Assembly: GCA_963790095.1 (NCBI GenBank) | Contig: CAWBNO010000030.1 | Span: forward strand, 1-64,000 | Direction: 5' to 3' | Origin: JAAXQD01 sp963790095 | Lineage (GTDB): Bacteria > Desulfobacterota > Desulfobacteria > Desulfobacterales > UBA11574 | DNA: 64,000 nucleotides | In this document: positions 44,183-53,588 of the stretch, in pieces | Position numbering within the stretch: position 1 is the stretch's first letter | Layout of the letters: every line of letters begins with the position of its first letter | Notes under the pieces: model-generated | The model's database searches: none | What the model was told of the DNA's origin: nothing | Seen by the model: only the letters and a program-made list of their open reading frames with translations | Translations under genes and position numbers: made by a program

Positions 44183-45694
44183 ATGAAACTTATTACAATT
44201 ACTGAAGAATTCGACTGGAGAATAAAGGTTTTCAATTCCCTACCTTTTCCTTCCCTGATTCTTACGCCGGACAAAGTCATTATCTCTGCGAATCAAGCCT
44301 TTCTGGAAAAAAAAAGAACCGATTTAGAAAAGATTGTCGGCAAAACATGTCACCAGGTTTTTTATGATACTGAAAAACCTTGTTCCCAGGCAATCTGTCC
44401 TTTTTCCAAGGTGATCTCCGAAAAGAAACCGCAGTCCATATTAAGAAGAACGGAATTTGATGGAAACGAGGAAGTATGGATAGACCGAATGTTTTCACCC
44501 ATTCTGGATGATAATGGTGATGTCAAATTTATAATGGAAAGTGTCCGCGATGCCTCACGGGTGATTACTTTGGAGAAACGGTCCATCCATATCCGACAAT
44601 TTCTGGATAAGGTCGTACAAAGCTCGCCCAATGCAATTATCTCTGCAGATAGAAATGGAAATATTTTATTAATGAATCAGGCGGCGGAAGATCTATTCGG
44701 CTATCCTATGGAAGAAGCCATTCGCACAAAAAATGCGGAGGACTTTTACCCATTCGGAAAAGCCAGGGAAATCATGAAGAAATTGAAAAACAAAAATTTT
44801 GGCGGAGAGGGAAAGTTATCCGCCACGCGAGTTGATGTCGTTAACGCAACCGGCGAAGTTATCCCTGCTGAAATGACAGCCAACCTTATATATGAAGGTG
44901 ACAAGGAAGTGGCCAGCACCGGAATTTTTTATGACCTCAGGGAAAAAATTGCTGCGGAAAAGAAACTTAAGGAGGTATTAATCCAGGTCGCTCAATCGGA
45001 AAAAATGGCTTCCTTAGGTCAACTGGCGGCAGGGGTAGCCCATGAAATCAATAATCCGCTAACCGGGATTCTTCTATATGCAAACCTGGCATTGGAACGT
45101 TTTGATAATGAAGATCCGATTCGGAAATATCTAAAATCTGTGATCGATGATGCGGGTCGGTGCAGGGATATTGTGAAAAACCTTTTGGCTTATAGTCGCC
45201 AGTCAAGCCCGGCCAAAGAAATATTTCAAATCAATTCGCTGGTGTCACATAGCTTGAATCTTATAAGAGATCAGGAACTTTTATTGAATATAACGCTCGT
45301 TAAAGAAATGTCTGGAGACATGATGCTTATTCATGCAGACAAAAATCAGCTCAGCCAGGTTTTTATAAATCTGATAATGAATGCCGTTGACGCCATGGAG
45401 AAAAAGGGGACCCTTACCTTCCGGACATATCGGAAAAAACCGGCCAAAAAGGTATACATCGAAGTTTCGGATACGGGATGCGGTATTCCTAAAGAACATT
45501 TATCAAAAATATTCGATCCGTTTTTTACGACAAAAGGAACTGGGAAAGGCACCGGCCTTGGTCTGAGCACCTCCTATGGAATCATAAAAGAAAACGGCGG
45601 CCAAATTTCAATCAAGGAAACGAGCCCCAGAGGGACAACTTTTTTGATCGAACTCCCACTTTATATTGTTGATGAACAAATCACGGCTTTATAG
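44183..45694 (+). CDS. PAS-PAS sensor histidine kinase
   Basis: 503-residue soluble kinase. PAS 1 (15-125) carries C56-x10-C67-x4-C72 in GKTCHQVFYDTEKPCSQAIC, close to the Cys pattern of the sigma-54 activators. PAS 2 (140-260) begins VVQSSPNAIISADRNGNILL. HisKA contains LAAGVAHEINNPLTGILLYA with His 287. The ATPase domain has N-box (INLIMNAVDAMEKKG), G1 (DTGCGIPKEHLSKIFDPFF) and G2 (GTGKGTGLGLSTSYGI). No membrane segments, so it senses a cytoplasmic signal. Next gene: a receiver-kinase hybrid 27 bases later. Confidence 0.92.
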   Translation: MKLITITEEFDWRIKVFNSLPFPSLILTPDKVIISANQAFLEKKRTDLEKIVGKTCHQVFYDTEKPCSQAICPFSKVISEKKPQSILRRTEFDGNEEVWIDRMFSPILDDNGDVKFIMESVRDASRVITLEKRSIHIRQFLDKVVQSSPNAIISADRNGNILLMNQAAEDLFGYPMEEAIRTKNAEDFYPFGKAREIMKKLKNKNFGGEGKLSATRVDVVNATGEVIPAEMTANLIYEGDKEVASTGIFYDLREKIAAEKKLKEVLIQVAQSEKMASLGQLAAGVAHEINNPLTGILLYANLALERFDNEDPIRKYLKSVIDDAGRCRDIVKNLLAYSRQSSPAKEIFQINSLVSHSLNLIRDQELLLNITLVKEMSGDMMLIHADKNQLSQVFINLIMNAVDAMEKKGTLTFRTYRKKPAKKVYIEVSDTGCGIPKEHLSKIFDPFFTTKGTGKGTGLGLSTSYGIIKENGGQISIKETSPRGTTFLIELPLYIVDEQITAL

Positions 45695-45721
45695 TGTAAA
45701 TAACGAAAGGCGTTCAAAAAC

Positions 45722-47200
45722 ATGACGGGAAAACAATCCACTGACATTTTATTTAAGCCCAAAATCCTGGTGGTCGATGACGAAAAGGTAATTCGAGAGG
45801 GCTGCCGTGACGTACTCACCCTGGAGGGGTTTGAGGTGGTGCTGGCCGAAAATGGCAAGCAGGGGTTGAAAATAATTGAAAAAGCGCATTTTGATTTAAT
45901 CCTGCTGGACCTGATGATGCCGGGTTTATCGGGTTTCGACGTTTTGTCTCATGTTAAAGCACTCCACCCGGACACCTCGATTATTGTCATCACCGGCTAC
46001 GCCACTGTTGAACATTCCATTGAAGCCATGAAAAAAGGGGCCTTTGACTTTATCCCAAAACCATTTTCTCCGGATCAACTCAGAGTGGTGGTGTCCAAAG
46101 CCATTGAACACACCGCCGCGCTTAAAGACATCGCCAACGAAAAATCCAGAATGCGTGTGCTCATTAATCTTTTGGCCAATGGGGTCATGGTTGCGGATGC
46201 CGAAAAAAAGGTGGTTCTGGCGAACCCGGCTTTCATGAAGATAATGGGCTTTCAGGGAGATGATATCATTGGTCGTCCGTTTACGGTGCTGATTAAAAAT
46301 GAACAACTCCGACAAATGATTGAGAGTGCCCTTTCCATGACCGAAGATGTCCTCACTGAACTGACCGAAGAACTGGACATCGGAGAGGGCGGAGGCGATA
46401 AAAAGGCCATATATGTTGTCAAATGCCGCCCTTTCAGGGACAGGGTCGACCGAAATTTGGGAACCATTACCGTTTTAAGTGATATCACCTACTTAAAGGA
46501 AATCAATCAGCGCCAGTCTGATTTCGTGTCCATGGTGGCACATGAAATCCGAAGCCCCATGAACTCGGTCATGGCACAGATTAAAGTGATTCAGGATGGA
46601 TTGGCCGGTGACGTTACACAAAAACAAAGTGAGATTTTGGGCAGGGCCTCGGAGAAAATTAACGGACTCGTTACCCTTTCTTCGGAGCTTTTGAATATGG
46701 CATCAAGAGAAGCCGGATTGGTTGCATTGGAAAGAAACGAAGTTGTAATATGACTCGAAGTGTTAAAAGACCAGGTTGATTTTCATCAACCCAAAGCCCA
46801 GGCTAAAGAGATCCAACTCGAACTGGACCCATTACCGGATTTGCCGCCGGTACTTGCCAACAAACAAAACATGGAAGAGGTCCTTTCCAATCTGATTGCC
46901 AATGCGATCAACTATACCCCGGAAGGAGGGAAGATCACCATAGCCGCCCATCCGGAAAAGCATCATTTGTGCATCAGTGTCAGCGATACCGGTCTGGGGA
47001 TTGCGGAGGAAGAGTTGGGGCGAATTTTCAACCGGTTCTATCGCGTTAAAAATGAAAAAACCCGATATATTATCGGTACCGGTTTGGGGTTGCCCATCGT
47101 TAAAAGTATTGTCGAGGCCCATGACGGAATGATCCGGGTTGAAAGCAAACCCGATCACGGAAGTACATTTTATGTATATATTCCCTTCGTAACGTCATAA
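45722..47200 (+). CDS. Receiver-PAS-histidine kinase, in-frame TGA between HisKA and ATPase
   Basis: 492 residues if the TGA at 46751-46753 (codon 344) is read through. Receiver: ILVVDDEKVIREGCRDVLTL, LILLDLMMPGLSGFDVLSHV, with phospho-Asp and FIPKPFSPDQL. PAS: LINLLANGVMVADAEKKVVL. HisKA: FVSMVAHEIRSPMNSVMAQI with His near 276. After the TGA, the ATPase domain continues in the same frame: LSNLIANAINYTPEGGKITI and GTGLGLPIVKSIVEAHDGM. A hairpin lies downstream of the TGA (GGTTGAT/ATCAACC) but its loop lacks G. GTG 46760 could start a separate ATPase piece, without a ribosome site. The site is not a conserved Cys, so mutation or error is more likely than selenocysteine. Confidence 0.8.
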
Positions 47201-47225
47201 AATGCGTTTACTGCTGTTGCCGTTT

Positions 47226-50200
47226 CTAAAATTTAAGCAATCTATTTTCAAAAACTTTCATTGTTTTACAAGCATAACGGATTTTTTGGGTTAAAAGACG
47301 GGTCCCCATTTCAAGGGATAGGGTAAGGGCGTTTTCTAAAGACTTCTGTATCAGACTGGGACGATTTTGGGATAAGAGTTGACTCTTTACGAGAAGTGCT
47401 AGTGCCTGGTGTTTTTTTGCGCCGCTTTTTTGCGCCAGATTCATGGCTTTTCGTATAAAATCGAGCCCCTTTTTATTATCTCCCAGCTTGCTGTAAAGCT
47501 CACCCATGGCAATAAAAAGTCGGGTCTTGTAACGCCAGCGCGTATACGAAATACCAGGTTTTTTGATTTCCTGCCATGCCCTTTCCAATATATCCTTAGC
47601 AGCGGGCAGGTCATTCATCGCCAGATAATTTTCGCCTAAATTGATTTGGGCATTATGAATGATCTCGGGATCACCCGTACTTATTGCTTGTTCAAGGGAT
47701 TGCTTGTTAAGCCTTTCGGCATCCTGGAATTCACCGATTTCAGCATGAACCCATCCAAGGGTATTTAGAAATCTGGGGCGCCAGAATTTGTCATCCACAC
47801 CCTCCAGTTGCTTCAACCCAGCCTTGAGTTGCTGTTTTGCTTTCTCCATCTGCCCCAGGGCTCCAAAGGCAGATCCTTGGATAAAATATAACAATATCCT
47901 AAAATAAGGGCTTCGGATCTCCTGATTTAACCTGTCGAGCTGCTGGCATAACTCAAGGGTTTTTTCGAATTCTCCCGTCCAGTTATAATACCGGGCAAGA
48001 TTCACAAGACTCCAGGCCTTTCCTTCAGATTTATCCAACTGAACCCCAAGGTCAAAGGCCTCTGTCAACAAATGTGCGGCCTCTTTAAGATTACCCAGCA
48101 CAGCATAGACAAACCCAAGAAAGCCGGTCGCCTTAAGAAGGATTTCAGGAAAATCTTTTTGTCTGCTCAGGTGGATGGCTTTGATAAGCAGGGTCTGAGT
48201 AGACCGGGGTTGATGCATGTAAAAAGAGATCCAACCAAGTCGAAAAAGCGCCTCGGCCTCTGTTTCATGGTCATATAAACGCCTTGCTTCAAGCAATAAA
48301 TCTTTGAAAACTGTTTTGGCGACTTCCATCTGCCCCATACAAAAATGCATTTTCCCTTTGTACATAGTAAGATCAAGGATCTTTACGCCCGAACGTTCCC
48401 ACTGTCCTTTAGAAATGATATCAATGGCCTTGTCAATGCTCGTCAATGCTTCCTGGCAGGCATAGGAATAACTGGCTTGTTCCATGGCTTCCAAAGTATA
48501 TCCAAAAGCCTTGGGCCAGTTCTTGGCTTCGTAAAAATGATGCGCCAGCATACCAAAATTAGCTTGCAGGTTCTTTGGGTATAAGGTCTCTATGGTTTTT
48601 CCCACCACTTGGTGAAAATGACGCCGATCCCGGCGGAGAAGGCTGTGATACGCCACTTCCTGCATTAACGGTTGTCTGAATTGATATTGCCGCCTGTCAT
48701 CAGAAAAATCCCGTTCCAAAATTCCTTCTGTTACCATTTCTTCCAATAAATCAGTCAGATTTTCCGGTGATTCGGTCAAAGGCTCCAAAAGTTCATATGA
48801 GAACTCTCCGCCGATAACAGCGGCCAATTGAATCAAATGTTTTAAATCCGGATGAAGGGCGTCCAGTCTTGCTGCTAAAATTCCCTGAATGCTTTCCGGT
48901 GTTTCTATGTGGTGGCCGGGCACTTTTAGCGTACACTTCGATTCCCCAGAGACAATCAACCCTTGTCGTTTCAGCGCCTCTCCCATTTCAACCAAAAAAA
49001 GAGGATTCCCCCCAGCTTTAAAAACGATTTTTTTACAGATGTCCGGGTCAAAATATCTGGTTCCCAGAATTGAAGTAAAGAGGTCTGTAGCCTGTTTTTC
49101 AGATAAGGGATTCAGCCGGACAGTTTCCATCGGCAGATTGGGGAACCAGAGACCCGGTTCGGATCTTCCCATGCAAATAATTAAAACCGGTATTTTCTCC
49201 GGGGATTGGATCAAAAACGTTAGACATTCTAAAGTGGACGCATCTGCCCATTGCATATCATTTATGACCATAATTACAGGTTGGTGTTTAGAGATGAATA
49301 CGAGCAAATCCCGAATCGCCCTGAACAAGGTTTTCTTTTTCCATTCAATGGCCAAATGAAAATCTTCAATTTTTTTTTCGACCCCTGAAAACAAATCAAA
49401 CAAATGTTCCAGAGAAGCGAACGGTTCAGGTCCCTTGAGCTTGTTTCGAATTTTGGATTGTACCTGATCATCTGAGTCTTGCTCGTAAAGATTGAAATAG
49501 GATCGAAACATTTGTTTCAGGGGGAAAAGTGCCGTTAATTGGCCATAAGGCCTGCAACGCCCTTCAAGGAGAAGGGCCCTTTCTTTTACAACTAACTTGT
49601 TGAAATGTTTGAATAAGCTGGTTTTTCCGATGCCAGCCTCTCCAGTAATAGCGGTAATTATCGGGCCATGTTCGATTGATTTCTCAAACGCTTTTTTTAA
49701 ACGTTCGATTTCTTTTTCTCGATTCACAAAAGGAATGCCGGCCCTTACGGGTCTGCTTTCCACATGTTTGACCGCCCGCTCCCGAACCAGAAGATATACC
49801 TGAACAGGCCTTGTCTTCCCTTTAACGTCCCGTTGACCTCCATTATCGAAAAGAAAATGGTCCTTTGCATTTTGAAACACACGTTCTGAAACCAATATTG
49901 TGCCGGGTTCTGCCATTGATTCGAGACGGGCCGCCAGATTGGTAGTATCTCCCACAGCCGTATAGTCCAGACGCAGGTTGTCACCGATAGCCCCCACGAC
50001 CACGGGCCCGGTGTGAATACCGATGCGCATTTTAAAGGTAACACCAAACCGTTTAAAAATTTTTCCATGAAATTCTTTCATCCGCTTTTGAACTTGCAGG
50101 GCTGCATGGCAGGCCGGTCGGATGTGGTCATCATAGGCAATCGGGGCTCCGAAAAGGGCCATAACGCCGTCACCGGTATACTGGTTGATAGTCCCTCCTG

Positions 50201-50585
50201 CCTGGTGAATTTCCCGGCCCATAACTCCAAAGCAGCCATCCATAATTTCGTGAACATCTTCGGGGTCCAGTTTTTCCGCAATGGTCGTGAAACCAGCCAC
50301 ATCTGCAAACAACACGGATACCAATTTTCGTTCCCCAATCATGGTCCTTTTGTCTTTGAATGCCCGTTCCAACAGAAACCGGGGGGTATATTCCAGCGCA
50401 GATCTATGGGCATAAGCCGGAACAACATCTGTGTGAGCGATTTTCTCGTTGCACTGTTCACAACGTTCAAAATCAGCTGGATTTTGATGGCCGCAAGTCG
50501 GACAGGCCGCCATCAGCCGGCTGCCGCATTTGCCGCAGAAGTTCATACTTTCAGGGTTTTCGAATTGACAGCTATGGCATTTCAT
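47226..50585 (-). CDS. Adenylate/guanylate cyclase-AAA-TPR regulatory ATPase with zinc ribbons
   Basis: 1119 residues. Residues 1-50: double zinc ribbon (CHSCQFENPESMNFCGKC, CPTCGHQNPADFERCEQC). Residues 78-270: class III nucleotide cyclase (RKLVSVLFADVAGFTTIAEK and INQYTGDGVMALFGAPIAYD, with MRIGIHTGPVVVGAIGDNLR and DYTAVGDTTNLAARLES), metal Asp residues present. Residues 290-600: AAA ATPase with ITAITGEAGIGKTSLF Walker A and a central helper region. Residues 620-1119: TPR-like repeats (ALFRLGWISFYMHQ and others). It is a stand-alone gene; convergent with 45722 across a 25-base gap. Probably signals via cAMP/cGMP and protein partners. Confidence 0.9.
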   Translation of the reverse strand: MKCHSCQFENPESMNFCGKCGSRLMAACPTCGHQNPADFERCEQCNEKIAHTDVVPAYAHRSALEYTPRFLLERAFKDKRTMIGERKLVSVLFADVAGFTTIAEKLDPEDVHEIMDGCFGVMGREIHQAGGTINQYTGDGVMALFGAPIAYDDHIRPACHAALQVQKRMKEFHGKIFKRFGVTFKMRIGIHTGPVVVGAIGDNLRLDYTAVGDTTNLAARLESMAEPGTILVSERVFQNAKDHFLFDNGGQRDVKGKTRPVQVYLLVRERAVKHVESRPVRAGIPFVNREKEIERLKKAFEKSIEHGPIITAITGEAGIGKTSLFKHFNKLVVKERALLLEGRCRPYGQLTALFPLKQMFRSYFNLYEQDSDDQVQSKIRNKLKGPEPFASLEHLFDLFSGVEKKIEDFHLAIEWKKKTLFRAIRDLLVFISKHQPVIMVINDMQWADASTLECLTFLIQSPEKIPVLIICMGRSEPGLWFPNLPMETVRLNPLSEKQATDLFTSILGTRYFDPDICKKIVFKAGGNPLFLVEMGEALKRQGLIVSGESKCTLKVPGHHIETPESIQGILAARLDALHPDLKHLIQLAAVIGGEFSYELLEPLTESPENLTDLLEEMVTEGILERDFSDDRRQYQFRQPLMQEVAYHSLLRRDRRHFHQVVGKTIETLYPKNLQANFGMLAHHFYEAKNWPKAFGYTLEAMEQASYSYACQEALTSIDKAIDIISKGQWERSGVKILDLTMYKGKMHFCMGQMEVAKTVFKDLLLEARRLYDHETEAEALFRLGWISFYMHQPRSTQTLLIKAIHLSRQKDFPEILLKATGFLGFVYAVLGNLKEAAHLLTEAFDLGVQLDKSEGKAWSLVNLARYYNWTGEFEKTLELCQQLDRLNQEIRSPYFRILLYFIQGSAFGALGQMEKAKQQLKAGLKQLEGVDDKFWRPRFLNTLGWVHAEIGEFQDAERLNKQSLEQAISTGDPEIIHNAQINLGENYLAMNDLPAAKDILERAWQEIKKPGISYTRWRYKTRLFIAMGELYSKLGDNKKGLDFIRKAMNLAQKSGAKKHQALALLVKSQLLSQNRPSLIQKSLENALTLSLEMGTRLLTQKIRYACKTMKVFENRLLKF

Positions 50586-50870
50586 GATGTCGACGCTCTC
50601 TAATATTTAAACCGCAACCGCTTCCCCTATCGAAGGGTACAATATTTATGCCAAATGGTTTAGAAATATTTAAATGGAAGAATATGGCGGCGAGAAAATG
50701 GTCGGGTGTCCGGTTTTCGACCTTACGTAAAAATACAAATCGACCCCACAGGCCGATCCCATGGGGCCGATTTGCAGATCAAAAAGGGGGTAATATAAAA
50801 TGGAGGTACGCCAAGCTTTGCCCCTCGTCTATTAAACACAGCAAATTTTATGCCAGCACACAGATTCTAA
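50586..50870. other. Intergenic region with an inverted repeat
   Basis: 285 bases. AAATCGACCCCA (50737-50748) and TGGGGCCGATTT (50762-50773) pair over 12 bases with one mismatch; it lacks a T-run but could be a terminator between convergent-like units. No gene. Confidence 0.4.
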
Positions 50871-52253
50871 CTAAATATCGAGTTTTCGGATCGGTTTAAT
50901 ACCGAATTTCTTCATCCTGTTCCAGACGGTGACCCGTGAAACGTTGAGAATGCGCGCTGCTTTGGACTGATTGCCTTGGGCCTGTTCGAGGGCCTCTATG
51001 AGCCGGCGCTTTTGACTGTCATCACGGTCCATTCGGATCTTCTCTTCCACGGGCAATGGTCTGTTGTTTAAAAAAATATCCGGCGGAAGGTGGTTCGGCT
51101 CGATGATGGAACCGTTACACGTGACAAAAGCATATTCCAGAGCGCTTTTTAATTCCCGGACATTGCCCGGCCATGAATACTGCATCAAGGCTTCCATGGA
51201 TCGATTGCCGATGGAAAGGATATCCTTATCATTTTTCAATCGTATCCTCCGAAAAAACGATTCGGCCAGAAGGGGAATGTCGCTGCGTCTCTCCCGCAAC
51301 GGGGGAATAACAATGGGAATGACATTGATTCTATAAAACAAATCCTCCCTGAAAATACCAGCGGTCACAAGCTCTTTCAAGTTTCGATTCGTGGCTGAAA
51401 TAATGCGAACGTCGATATGAAGGGGCCGATTTTCCCCCACCCGTTCAATGACCTTTTCTTCAAATACTCGGAGCAGCTTGACCTGGGTCGAAAGGGGGAG
51501 GTCTCCAATTTCATCTAAAAATATGTCACCGCCCTGGGCGGCTTCGAATCTTCCTTGTCGATTCTGGTACGCCCCCGTAAATGCCCCCTTGACATGACCG
51601 AAGAGTTCGCTTTCCAGCAAAGATTCATTGAGTGCGGCGCAATTCACTTTGAGATATGGTTTGGTTTTTCTGGATCCGATGTTATGGATCGCTGCGGCTG
51701 CAAGTTCTTTGCCCGTCCCGCTCTCACCGTAAATGATCACCGGTGCATCTGAATGCGCCACATTGGTAATGAGATCGAATGCCTGCTGCATGGGCCCTGA
51801 AGTTCCGAGGATTCCCTGAAAACCATCTTTGGATCTCAGCTCCTTTCGAAATGCTTCGATCTGGGTATCTTTTTCAATGATTTCGGTTATATCCGTCATG
51901 GTCTCCACGGCTCCCATGACCTTGCCCTCGGCGTCGTTGAGCAGTGAGGCATTTTTAAGGACATGAATATGGCCCCCGTCTTTCTTGGTCAAAACGCATC
52001 TTCGCATCTCCACAATGCCATCCCTGAACAAATTACACCAGTGCCGACCCTGGTTTACCCGGACGATTCTGCAGATATTACAGTCGAGTGTGGAGCAGGG
52101 TTCCCCGATCAATTCAGCTATGGTATATCCTGTTATTTTCTCCAGGCCCTTATTTGCCGAAACGATGGTTCCCTTAATATCCACGATCATTACCCCATCC
52201 TGGATCGTATCCACCACCGTCTTCCAATAATCGTTCAATTCCTGTTCAAACAT
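50871..52253 (-). CDS. Sigma-54-dependent activator of module B, PAS-AAA+-HTH
   Basis: 460 residues from the ATG at 52253 (CAGGAG upstream); the longer frame to 52295 has no ribosome site. PAS with C53-x4-C58-x14-C73-x12-C86 plus C61, the same spacing as the module A activator. Walker A GESGTGKE, Walker B DIFLDEIGDLPL, GAFTGAYQN sigma-54 loop, HTH NQSKAARILNVSRVTVWNRM. It is divergent from the operon starting at 52468 and close in length and layout to the module A activator, so a duplication of the whole regulator-operon unit is likely. Both recognise, by inference, TGTTAAR-N8-YTTAACA. Confidence 0.95.
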   Translation of the reverse strand: MFEQELNDYWKTVVDTIQDGVMIVDIKGTIVSANKGLEKITGYTIAELIGEPCSTLDCNICRIVRVNQGRHWCNLFRDGIVEMRRCVLTKKDGGHIHVLKNASLLNDAEGKVMGAVETMTDITEIIEKDTQIEAFRKELRSKDGFQGILGTSGPMQQAFDLITNVAHSDAPVIIYGESGTGKELAAAAIHNIGSRKTKPYLKVNCAALNESLLESELFGHVKGAFTGAYQNRQGRFEAAQGGDIFLDEIGDLPLSTQVKLLRVFEEKVIERVGENRPLHIDVRIISATNRNLKELVTAGIFREDLFYRINVIPIVIPPLRERRSDIPLLAESFFRRIRLKNDKDILSIGNRSMEALMQYSWPGNVRELKSALEYAFVTCNGSIIEPNHLPPDIFLNNRPLPVEEKIRMDRDDSQKRRLIEALEQAQGNQSKAARILNVSRVTVWNRMKKFGIKPIRKLDI

Positions 52254-52265
52254 AGGGGCGTCTCC

Positions 52266-52305
52266 TGTTAAAAAATTAACACATGTTAAGACCAACTGCT
52301 TAACA
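52266..52305. promoter_or_regulatory. Candidate upstream activating sites, module B
   Basis: TGTTAAG (52284-52290), eight bases, CTTAACA (52299-52305) is a perfect palindrome; a second copy TGTTAA (52266-52271), four bases, TTAACA (52276-52281) lies beside it. The first has the same arms and spacing as the module A site at 34183-34204. About 113-134 bp from the -24 element. Confidence 0.7.
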
Positions 52306-52416
52306 CTTTAACACCTTAAACGCAATAACAAATCGATTAAAATACGACCCCTATTGATCGTAAACCATCCCCACAACTTAGGACACCATCTCTTTTTGAC
52401 CCGGGGATTCGCAGGG

Positions 52417-52432
52417 TGGCATCGTCTTTGCA
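52417..52432 (+). promoter_or_regulatory. Sigma-54 promoter of module B
   Basis: TGGCAT-CGTCT-TTGCA; GG (52418-52419) and GC (52430-52431) at consensus spacing. The first gene starts 36 bases downstream. Confidence 0.85.
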
Positions 52433-52467
52433 ATACGGGTGAATGAAAAATGTAAAGAGGTGCTCGT

Positions 52468-52701
52468 TTGGAACCAACACAAGAACACATCCTTGACCTT
52501 CGAAACATTATCGCTCCGGTCACTTTTTTAAAAGTGACTCAGGAATTGGAAGCACTGGAGCCTGGAGAAATACTGGAAATTTTGGCCAAAGATCAGGATA
52601 CCCGCAAAAACATATTTAAAGTGTTAAAAGCGTTTCATTATCAGTTGATGGGGATCGAAGAAGAACGTTCATTTTATCGAATCCGTTTAATGAGAGCATG
52701 A
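52468..52701 (+). CDS. TusA-fold protein without CPxP (module B leader gene)
   Basis: 77 residues, TTG start at 52468 with AAAGAGG just upstream. HILDLRNIIAPVTFLKVTQE and GEILEILAKDQDTRKNIFKV match the SirA/TusA fold, and MGIEEERSFYRIRLMRA ends like the module A leader (EGEYFYRIQLKKK). The Cys of CPxP is absent (APVT), so it cannot be a normal persulfide carrier. Position right after the sigma-54 promoter in both modules suggests a conserved role, perhaps regulatory or in complex assembly. Confidence 0.72.
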   Translation: MEPTQEHILDLRNIIAPVTFLKVTQELEALEPGEILEILAKDQDTRKNIFKVLKAFHYQLMGIEEERSFYRIRLMRA

Positions 52702-52766
52702 ATAAACCACTCTTGAAAATGATTTGAAGATCAAACCCAAAAATCAATCACCAAAAGGAGGAAATC

Positions 52767-53021
52767 ATGTCTGAACTCGATTTAAGCTCCATTGAAGCAG
52801 CTAGTACGGTAGATGCCAGGGGAAGTGCCTGTCCGGGACCGCTTTTGGAAGCAAAAAAAGGTATCGGAAAGGTTAAAGTCGGTGAAATTCTCGAGATACT
52901 TTCGAATGATTCCAGCACCCGGTCGGACATACCGGTCTGGGCTAAAAAGGTGGGTCATGAATCTTTGGGGCATTTAGAAGCCGATGGCTATGACAGAATT
53001 TTTGTCCTAAGAAAAAAATAG
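52767..53021 (+). CDS. tusA: TusA-family sulfur carrier with intact CPGP
   Basis: 84 residues. STVDARGSACPGPLLEAKKG includes the active CPxP Cys; VGEILEILSNDSSTRSDIPV continues the TusA fold and KKVGHESLGHLEADGYDRIF ends it. TusA proteins shuttle persulfide sulfur in tRNA thiolation, Moco synthesis or dissimilatory sulfur metabolism. It follows a CPxP-less paralogue, and precedes MvhD by 11 bases, tying a sulfur carrier to an Hdr operon. AAAGGAGG precedes ATG 52767. Confidence 0.88.
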   Translation: MSELDLSSIEAASTVDARGSACPGPLLEAKKGIGKVKVGEILEILSNDSSTRSDIPVWAKKVGHESLGHLEADGYDRIFVLRKK

Positions 53022-53032
53022 GCAGGGAAATT

Positions 53033-53452
53033 ATGAGACGTCAGGCAAATAAGGGCAAGATTTTAATTCTGGCAACTGAAACCTGTGCTTATCCCGGCGC
53101 GGACTCTGTAGGACAGGCCCATTCGAGCTACCCGGCGAACACGTATATTCTCAGGGTCAGGGCGCCGGTGTTGTTTCCGGAACAGTTTTACCTGGACTGT
53201 TTTGCCAAGGGGATCAGCGGCATTATCATCATGTCCTGCGGTGAGGAGTGCCCCTATGAAGGCGCATATCGCGCCTTGGCGAAAAGAGTGGACCGAGTGT
53301 ATCAACTGATGAAAGCGCAAGACATAGACATTAGACGACTGCGCCTGACAGCAATATGTACGGTGTGCAACCGAGCCTTTCTCAAAGAAGTGAATCTGAT
53401 GAACGAGGTGGTCATGGAACTGGGACCCCCTCAGTTTAAAGAGGTGGCTTAA
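53033..53452 (+). CDS. mvhD: MvhD-like Fe-S electron-transfer subunit (module B)
   Basis: 139 residues. ATETCAYPGADSVGQAHSSY, FPEQFYLDCFAKGISGIIIM, SCGEECPYEGAYRALAKRVD and AICTVCNRAFLKEVNLMNEV match the MvhD Cys pattern. It is the partner of the two HdrA proteins that follow. Compared with the module A copy, it is the same size, but located before HdrA rather than after. ATG 53033 with AGGG upstream. Confidence 0.85.
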   Translation: MRRQANKGKILILATETCAYPGADSVGQAHSSYPANTYILRVRAPVLFPEQFYLDCFAKGISGIIIMSCGEECPYEGAYRALAKRVDRVYQLMKAQDIDIRRLRLTAICTVCNRAFLKEVNLMNEVVMELGPPQFKEVA

Positions 53453-53588
53453 GGACAGAAGTAAAGAAGGTGAGAGGATCAGAAGTTCGGGAACCCTTAA
53501 AATCGCCAACCTTCTCACTTTCTTATTTTCTCACCTTTTGGTGTTTAAATGCCAATGACGAATATCAATCTACCATCGGGAGAAATGC
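53453..53588. other. Gap with GAAGGTGAGA inverted repeat
   Basis: 136 bases. AGAAGGTGAGAGG (about 53465-53477) recurs in inverted form as CCTTCTCACTTTCT and TTTTCTCACCTTTT (53509-53540). A possible mRNA hairpin between mvhD and hdrA that could alter downstream expression, or a dispersed repeat. Confidence 0.4.

Noticed and set aside
46774..46791. Hairpin after the kinase TGA as a SECIS
   Set aside because: Stem is good and distance is 27 nt, but the loop has no G and the Sec position is not a conserved Cys.
50648..50899. Plus-strand open frame of 83 codons between two minus-strand genes
   Set aside because: No ribosome site, no recognisable sequence, overlaps a hairpin.
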